DNA from: an uncultured Christensenellaceae bacterium | Lineage (GTDB): Bacteria; Bacillota; Clostridia; Christensenellales; UBA3700 | Direction of reading: 5' to 3' | Assembly: GCA_944383905.1 (NCBI GenBank) | Contig: CALWRI010000007.1 | Span: 1 to 64,000 of the forward strand | DNA: 64,000 nucleotides | Part shown: piece after piece, positions 59,854 to 64,000 of the stretch | Layout: every line of letters begins with the position of its first letter | How positions within the stretch are numbered: the first letter of the stretch is position 1 | Position numbers and translations under genes: made by a program | The notes under the pieces: generated by a model | The model's database searches: none | What the model was told of the DNA's origin: nothing | The model's input: the letters and a program-made list of their open reading frames with translations, nothing else

Positions 59854-60321
59854 ATGTCGAAAATCTGCAATTCAGTGGAGGCTCTCGTCAAGCCCGTGCT
59901 TGAAAGTATGAATATGGAACTCGTTGAAGTCGAATTCAAAAAACGCGGAGACAACGACGGCTCTCTTACGATATACATCGACAAGGAAGGCGGCGTTTCG
60001 CTCGACGATTGCGAAGCGGTGCACAACGCTATCGACGCGCCTCTCGACGAGCTTGACCCGACAAACGGCAAGCCTTATACGCTCAACGTATCGTCTCCCG
60101 GGCTTGACAGACCCTTCAAGACGTTGAGGGATTACCGCAAACACGTCGGAGAGGAGATCGAGATCTCGCTATACAAACCCGTCGACGGCAAAAAGAAATT
60201 CGAAGCGGTACTCAAAGGCGTAGACGACGATCTGACGACTGCGACCGTTTCCATGGAAGGAAAAACCATACAACTAAATATAAAAGAGATAGCCCTCGCA
60301 AGAGCGGTTATCAAGTTCTAG
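59854..60321 (+). CDS. rimP: Ribosome maturation factor RimP
   Basis: A 155-residue protein. N-terminal alpha-beta domain (VEALVKPVLESMNMELVEVEFKKRG... LTIYIDKEGGVSLDDCEAV) and C-terminal SH3-like barrel (LNVSSPGLDRPFKTLRDYRKHVGEEIEISL). It helps 30S assembly. The ATG at 59854 has a perfect AAGGAGGT nearby; an in-frame ATG 15 bases upstream would put that site inside the gene. First gene of the rimP-nusA-ylxR-ylxQ-infB operon. Confidence 0.95.
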   Translation: MSKICNSVEALVKPVLESMNMELVEVEFKKRGDNDGSLTIYIDKEGGVSLDDCEAVHNAIDAPLDELDPTNGKPYTLNVSSPGLDRPFKTLRDYRKHVGEEIEISLYKPVDGKKKFEAVLKGVDDDLTTATVSMEGKTIQLNIKEIALARAVIKF

Positions 60322-60330
60322 GAGGACAAA

Positions 60331-61416
60331 ATGATTAACAAGGATTTTTTTCTTGCGCTCGATTTGCTTGAAAAGGAAGGAAAAATCGACAAAGAACTGA
60401 CGCTCCGTTCACTCGAAGCGGCAATCGCGGCTGCGTACAAAAGAGAGTCCGGCGAAGCGCGTCCCGTCAGCGTTCAGATCAACGAGCAACGCAATCAGAT
60501 CAGGATCGTCGCTTACCAGGAAGTCGTCGAGACCGTCGAGGATCCCGAAAAGGAAATTTCTCTCGAAGACGCGAAGAAGATCAAATCTTCTTACAAGGTC
60601 GGCGACCGCGTTGTCGAGGAGATAACCCCCAAAGTGTTCAGCCGTATCGACGTTCAGACCGCAAAGCAGGTTTTCATGCAGAGACTTATGGACGAGCACA
60701 AGAAGATCACCTTGGAAGATATGACCCAGAAAGAGGGAGAGATCGTCACCGCGCAGATCAGAAGGATCGACGGAGACAGGATATATCTCGACATCTCCGG
60801 TTCGCAGATGGAAGGCGTAATGATGCCGCAGGATCAGATTAAGGGCGAGATATACAAGCAGGGCGACGTGCTCAAAGTGTTCGTCAAGAACATCCGCACG
60901 GACTTCAAAGGCGGCTCGCAGGTCATGGTATCCAGATCTCACCGCGATTTCGTCAAGAGACTTTTCGAGATGGAAGTGCCCGAGATCAAGTCGGGACTTG
61001 TAAAAATCAAAAAGATCGTCAGAGAAGCGGGTTACAGGACGAAGATGGCGGTTTATTCGGACGACCCCAGCGTCGACGCGGTAGGAAGCTGCATCGGTCA
61101 GAGAGGTATGAGGATAAACGGCATCGTCGGTGAACTCAACGGCGAAAAGATCGACGTAATCGGCTGGTGTGCAGATCCGCTCGAATACATTGCGAGAGCT
61201 TTGAGCCCGGCAAAAGTAATTATGGTGCAGGTCAACGACGAAGAAAAGAGCGCAAAGGCGATTGTCGCCGACGACAAACTCTCGCTCGCTATCGGCAAGC
61301 AGGGGCAGAACGTGCGTCTCGCCGCAAAACTCACCGAGTGGAAAATAGACGTCAAGCCTTATTCTTCGGTCGAGAGCATTGTCAACGAAACAAGCGACGC
61401 TGAAGACGGAGAGTAA
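60331..61416 (+). CDS. nusA: Transcription termination/antitermination factor NusA
   Basis: A 361-residue NusA of the short Gram-positive type. N-terminal RNA polymerase-binding domain (about 1-125, FFLALDLLEKEGKIDKE), S1 domain (about 135-200, GEIVTAQIRRIDGDRIYLDISG), KH1 and KH2 (about 230-345, VDAVGSCIGQRGMRINGIV and LSLAIGKQGQNVRLAAKLT). It lacks the C-terminal acidic repeats of E. coli. RBS TAGGAGG, nine bases after rimP. Confidence 0.98.
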   Translation: MINKDFFLALDLLEKEGKIDKELTLRSLEAAIAAAYKRESGEARPVSVQINEQRNQIRIVAYQEVVETVEDPEKEISLEDAKKIKSSYKVGDRVVEEITPKVFSRIDVQTAKQVFMQRLMDEHKKITLEDMTQKEGEIVTAQIRRIDGDRIYLDISGSQMEGVMMPQDQIKGEIYKQGDVLKVFVKNIRTDFKGGSQVMVSRSHRDFVKRLFEMEVPEIKSGLVKIKKIVREAGYRTKMAVYSDDPSVDAVGSCIGQRGMRINGIVGELNGEKIDVIGWCADPLEYIARALSPAKVIMVQVNDEEKSAKAIVADDKLSLAIGKQGQNVRLAAKLTEWKIDVKPYSSVESIVNETSDAEDGE

Positions 61417-61418
61417 TA

Positions 61419-61685
61419 GTGAAAAAAGTTCCCGAAAGAACGTGCATTGCCTGCCGTACGTCAAGACCGAAAAACGAGCTCATCAGAGTCGTGCGAGATC
61501 CTCAAGGAGAGATATCGCTCGATTTCACGGGCAAGAAAAACGGCAGAGGCGCATATCTTTGCAAGGACAGAAAGTGTCTCGAAAAGTGCGTCAGGAGCAA
61601 AGGTCTCGACCGTGCTCTGAATTGTACGGTGGACGAAGAAGTTTATCAGAAACTTTTGAAAGAATATGACGACAACGGGAATTGA
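61419..61685 (+). CDS. ylxR: YlxR nucleoid/RNA-associated protein
   Basis: An 88-residue small basic protein with the family motifs RTCIACRT, LIRVVRDPQGEISLDFTGKKNGRGAYLC and CLEKCVRSKGLDRAL. It starts with GTG two bases after the nusA stop, with GGAG upstream. The family is conserved between nusA and ylxQ/infB; reports link it to regulation of gene expression and RNA binding. Confidence 0.93.
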   Translation: MKKVPERTCIACRTSRPKNELIRVVRDPQGEISLDFTGKKNGRGAYLCKDRKCLEKCVRSKGLDRALNCTVDEEVYQKLLKEYDDNGN

Positions 61686-61971
61686 ATCTTATCTCGGTTT
61701 TGCCGTAAGGGCGAAAAAAGTCGTTTTCGGACTTGAATGTCTGCTTCGGCTCAAAGTCGCGCCCGAAGTCGTGCTTTACGACTCTTCGCTCGGCAGCAGC
61801 GCCAAGAAAAAAGCGCAGACATTTTGTCAGAACAGAAACGCGGCTTTTTTGCCCGTCAAAGAAGGGTATCTCAACGAGGTGCTCAAAAGAAACAACGTAA
61901 AGATCGTGGCGGTCCTCGACGGATCGCTTGGCGGTCAGATTAAACGAATACTTGCGTCGGATAGCCTGTGA
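61666..61971 (+). CDS. ylxQ: L7Ae-family RNA-binding protein YlxQ
   Basis: A 101-residue L7Ae/L30e-fold protein (GFAVRAKKVVFGLECLLR... VVLYDSSLGSSAKKKAQTFCQNRNAAFL). The family binds kink-turn RNAs. Its start lies 20 bases inside the ylxR end, so the two genes are translationally coupled. Conserved position before infB in Bacillota. Confidence 0.9.
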   Translation: MTTTGIESYLGFAVRAKKVVFGLECLLRLKVAPEVVLYDSSLGSSAKKKAQTFCQNRNAAFLPVKEGYLNEVLKRNNVKIVAVLDGSLGGQIKRILASDSL

Positions 61972-61990
61972 CGCGTTACGGAGGTAGTTT

Positions 61991-64000
61991 GTGGGAAGCG
62001 AAAACAACACGACTGAAAAGGTAGATTACACCAAAAACCTGAAGGAGGTAGGAGATTTTGTCAACGACAAGGTCAAGCCGCTTATCTCAAAAGTGGTTGC
62101 GTCCAAGTCGAGCGTAAAAGACGCTCTCGATAAAGTCGCCCGCATAAAAGCGGAGCTTACACGTCAGGCGCAGGAGGAGTTGCAGCGCAAAGAGGAAGAG
62201 GAAAAAGCTCTTGCTCGCGACGCCGCACGCGAAAAAAGCGATTTGCCTACCGTAGAGGCAGAAGCGGAAGATCAGGTCGAAGAGAAGGCAGAAGAAGCGG
62301 TCGTCGAAGTCAAAGAGGAAGTCAAATCCGCTCCCGCAGAGGAAACTCCCGCTCACAAAGCGGAAGAAAAACCCGTGCAGAAGCCTTCGCAGCCCAGAAC
62401 TTATATCAATCCCGAAGCGCACATCGGCGGCAGAAGGGACGGACAGAGACCGCAGAGCAATTTCAACAATCAGAGACCGCAGGGAGACAGACCCCGTCGT
62501 CCCGGCACGCCCGTCGGTCAGAACGGTTATCAGAGACCGCAGGGCGGCACGCAGACGAGAGTGTTTGAAGCTCCTCCGCAGGCAGGCGCAAACAATCAGT
62601 TCAAAAAAGACAACAAGAAAAAGCAGACCGGTGCGAAAGACGACAACAAGAAGGGCTTGAGCAAACGCGACCTGCTCAAAAAAGGATACGTTTACGAGGG
62701 CGGCGAAGACGAGGACGGACAGGTCAGACACGTCAAGGTCCGCAGAGCGAACAAGAAGGAATCTTTCACTCCGCAGGCGATAGTTATCGAACACGCGGTA
62801 ATCAATACCGACCCCGTAGCTATAAAGGTCTTGAGCGAAAAGATCGGCAAGACATCGACGGAGATCGTCAAAAAGCTGTTCGATATGGGCAAATTCGCTA
62901 CCATCAACGATAGCATCGACTTTGAGACGGCGGAGTTTGTCGCGCTTGATTACGGCATTACGCTTGAGCTTAAGCTGGACACGACGGCGGAAGACAAGCT
63001 CAACGAACTCACTCACGTCGAATATTCTCAGGACAAACTCAAAAAGCGTCCTCCGATAGTCACGATCATGGGGCACGTCGACCACGGCAAGACGTCGCTT
63101 CTCGACTATATAAGAAAGAGCAACGTCGCGCGCGGCGAGGCCGGAGGCATCACCCAGCATATCGGCGCTTATTCCATTGAGATCAACGGAGAAAAGATCA
63201 CCTTCCTCGACACCCCGGGACACCAGGCGTTTACCGCAATGAGAAGGCGCGGCGCAAACGTGACCGATATTGCCGTTATCGTCGTTGCGGCTGACGACGG
63301 CATAATGCCGCAGACCGTCGAGGCTATCAACCATGCTAAAGACGCTGGAGTTTCGATCATAATTGCTGCGAACAAGATAGACAAACCCACCGCAAATCTC
63401 GAAAATCTCAAACAGCAGCTTGCCGCTCACGACATTCTCGTCGAAGAATGGGGCGGAGACGTCATGATGTGCCCCGTCAGCGCAAAGACGGGTCAGGGCG
63501 TACCCGAATTGCTTGAAGGAATACTTCTCGTCGCGGAAGTTCTCGACCTTAAAGCCGTCGAAGATTGTCCCGCGCAAGGCTCAATCATCGAAGCGAGGCT
63601 CGACAAGGGTCTCGGACCCGTTGCGACAGTGCTCGTGCAGAGCGGTACTTTGCACGTTTCCGATTATGTCGTTGCGGGGACTTGTATCGGCAAGATACGT
63701 TCCATGACCGACTTTACGGGCAAGCGTATAAAAGAGGCGAAACCCTCGTTTGCGGCGCAGGTACAGGGATTTACCGAAGTCCCCAACGCAGGAGATAAGC
63801 TTGTTGTGGTCGGAGACGAAAAACTCGCAAAAGAAGTCGCTGCTGAAAGAGCCGCAAAAGAGAAGCTCGAAATGCAGAACCGCACAGCAAGCGCAAAGAC
63901 TCTCGAAGATATGTTCAAGAATGTGTCCGACGAGGAAGTCAAGTCTCTCGCGGTCATTATCAAAGCGGACGTTCAGGGTTCTGCGGAAGCTATGAAGCAA
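61991..64000 (+). CDS. infB: Translation initiation factor IF-2, 5' two-thirds
   Basis: Open to the right edge: 670 codons are present. The GTG at 61991 has ACGGAGG six bases upstream; no ATG competes. Residues 1-60 are helical and charged, followed by a disordered region of Glu/Lys/Ala then Arg/Gln/Pro/Gly/Asn repeats (about 75-215). The IF2-N module is at about 270-330. The GTPase domain has GHVDHGKTS at 361, DTPGHQAF at 407 and NKID at 461. Domain II and the start of later domains follow. It places initiator tRNA on the 30S subunit. Confidence 0.97.
   Translation, partial: MGSENNTTEKVDYTKNLKEVGDFVNDKVKPLISKVVASKSSVKDALDKVARIKAELTRQAQEELQRKEEEEKALARDAAREKSDLPTVEAEAEDQVEEKAEEAVVEVKEEVKSAPAEETPAHKAEEKPVQKPSQPRTYINPEAHIGGRRDGQRPQSNFNNQRPQGDRPRRPGTPVGQNGYQRPQGGTQTRVFEAPPQAGANNQFKKDNKKKQTGAKDDNKKGLSKRDLLKKGYVYEGGEDEDGQVRHVKVRRANKKESFTPQAIVIEHAVINTDPVAIKVLSEKIGKTSTEIVKKLFDMGKFATINDSIDFETAEFVALDYGITLELKLDTTAEDKLNELTHVEYSQDKLKKRPPIVTIMGHVDHGKTSLLDYIRKSNVARGEAGGITQHIGAYSIEINGEKITFLDTPGHQAFTAMRRRGANVTDIAVIVVAADDGIMPQTVEAINHAKDAGVSIIIAANKIDKPTANLENLKQQLAAHDILVEEWGGDVMMCPVSAKTGQGVPELLEGILLVAEVLDLKAVEDCPAQGSIIEARLDKGLGPVATVLVQSGTLHVSDYVVAGTCIGKIRSMTDFTGKRIKEAKPSFAAQVQGFTEVPNAGDKLVVVGDEKLAKEVAAERAAKEKLEMQNRTASAKTLEDMFKNVSDEEVKSLAVIIKADVQGSAEAMKQ

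Noticed and set aside
62087..63577. 496-codon minus-strand frame opposite infB
   Set aside because: Shadow of infB, which has complete GTPase motifs.

Overview
This window is a chromosomal segment from a spore-forming, Gram-positive bacterium of the Clostridia (Bacillota), probably an uncultured gut-type lineage. The evidence is the mraZ-to-ftsZ division cluster followed by spoIIGA-sigE-sigG, a separate sigK, a large Alu-domain-containing SRP RNA, a CIRCE-controlled groESL, strong AGGAGG ribosome binding sites, and a MurE with the DNPR motif of meso-diaminopimelate-adding enzymes. Coding DNA is of medium GC content and intergenic DNA is strongly AT-rich. No tRNA, rRNA, CRISPR array, insertion sequence or prophage is visible.

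Layout. Bases 1-6000 hold groEL (start only) and groES with CIRCE, a GNAT acetyltransferase, a dCMP deaminase, a SPOR-like membrane protein, the SRP RNA, a PdaB-type deacetylase and a double OB-fold protein. Bases 6500-9800 are a ylmE(yggS)-sepF-lspA-rluD operon. Bases 10000-16000 carry rqcH, tig, clpP, clpX and ysxC (protein quality control). Bases 16000-17700 hold a cysteine-containing presumed coat or surface protein and a metallophosphoesterase. Bases 18200-32400 are the dcw cluster: mraZ, rsmH, an ftsL-slot gene, a PASTA-bearing transpeptidase, murE, mraY, murD, ftsW, murA, ftsQ, ftsA, ftsZ. Genes murF, murG and murC are absent from it. Bases 32700-36900 are sporulation control (spoIIGA, sigE, sigG, ylmC, sigK) plus nrdR. 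RNase P RNA follows, then a 2497-residue cyclic beta-1,2-glucan synthase-like protein, rarA, an ABC exporter, ruvX and a DUF1292 gene. Bases 49500-64000 are the classical rpsB-tsf-pyrH-frr-uppS-cdsA-dxr-rseP-ispG-(polC slot)-rimP-nusA-ylxR-ylxQ-infB run.

How the parts fit. The window is a core-housekeeping region: wall precursor synthesis, division, the sporulation sigma cascade, isoprenoid and phospholipid supply, and translation. Departures from the textbook layout are the main interest. (1) The polC position holds a 528-residue protein with the PolC N-terminal region, OB fold and DEDDh exonuclease but no PHP or polymerase module. (2) SepF, FtsZ and the protein in the FtsL position all carry long Tyr/Gly/Asn/Gln-rich disordered segments. 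(3) Upstream of mraZ lies an array of AGTAAA repeats phased at 10 bp, plus a GTGGA pair next to the promoter. (4) Several genes, including ftsA with a perfect consensus promoter, appear to be transcribed as leaderless mRNAs. (5) There is a 113-bp tandem duplication at the end of rluD, and a series of about 26-bp degenerate repeats beside a very AT-rich stretch near position 2000.
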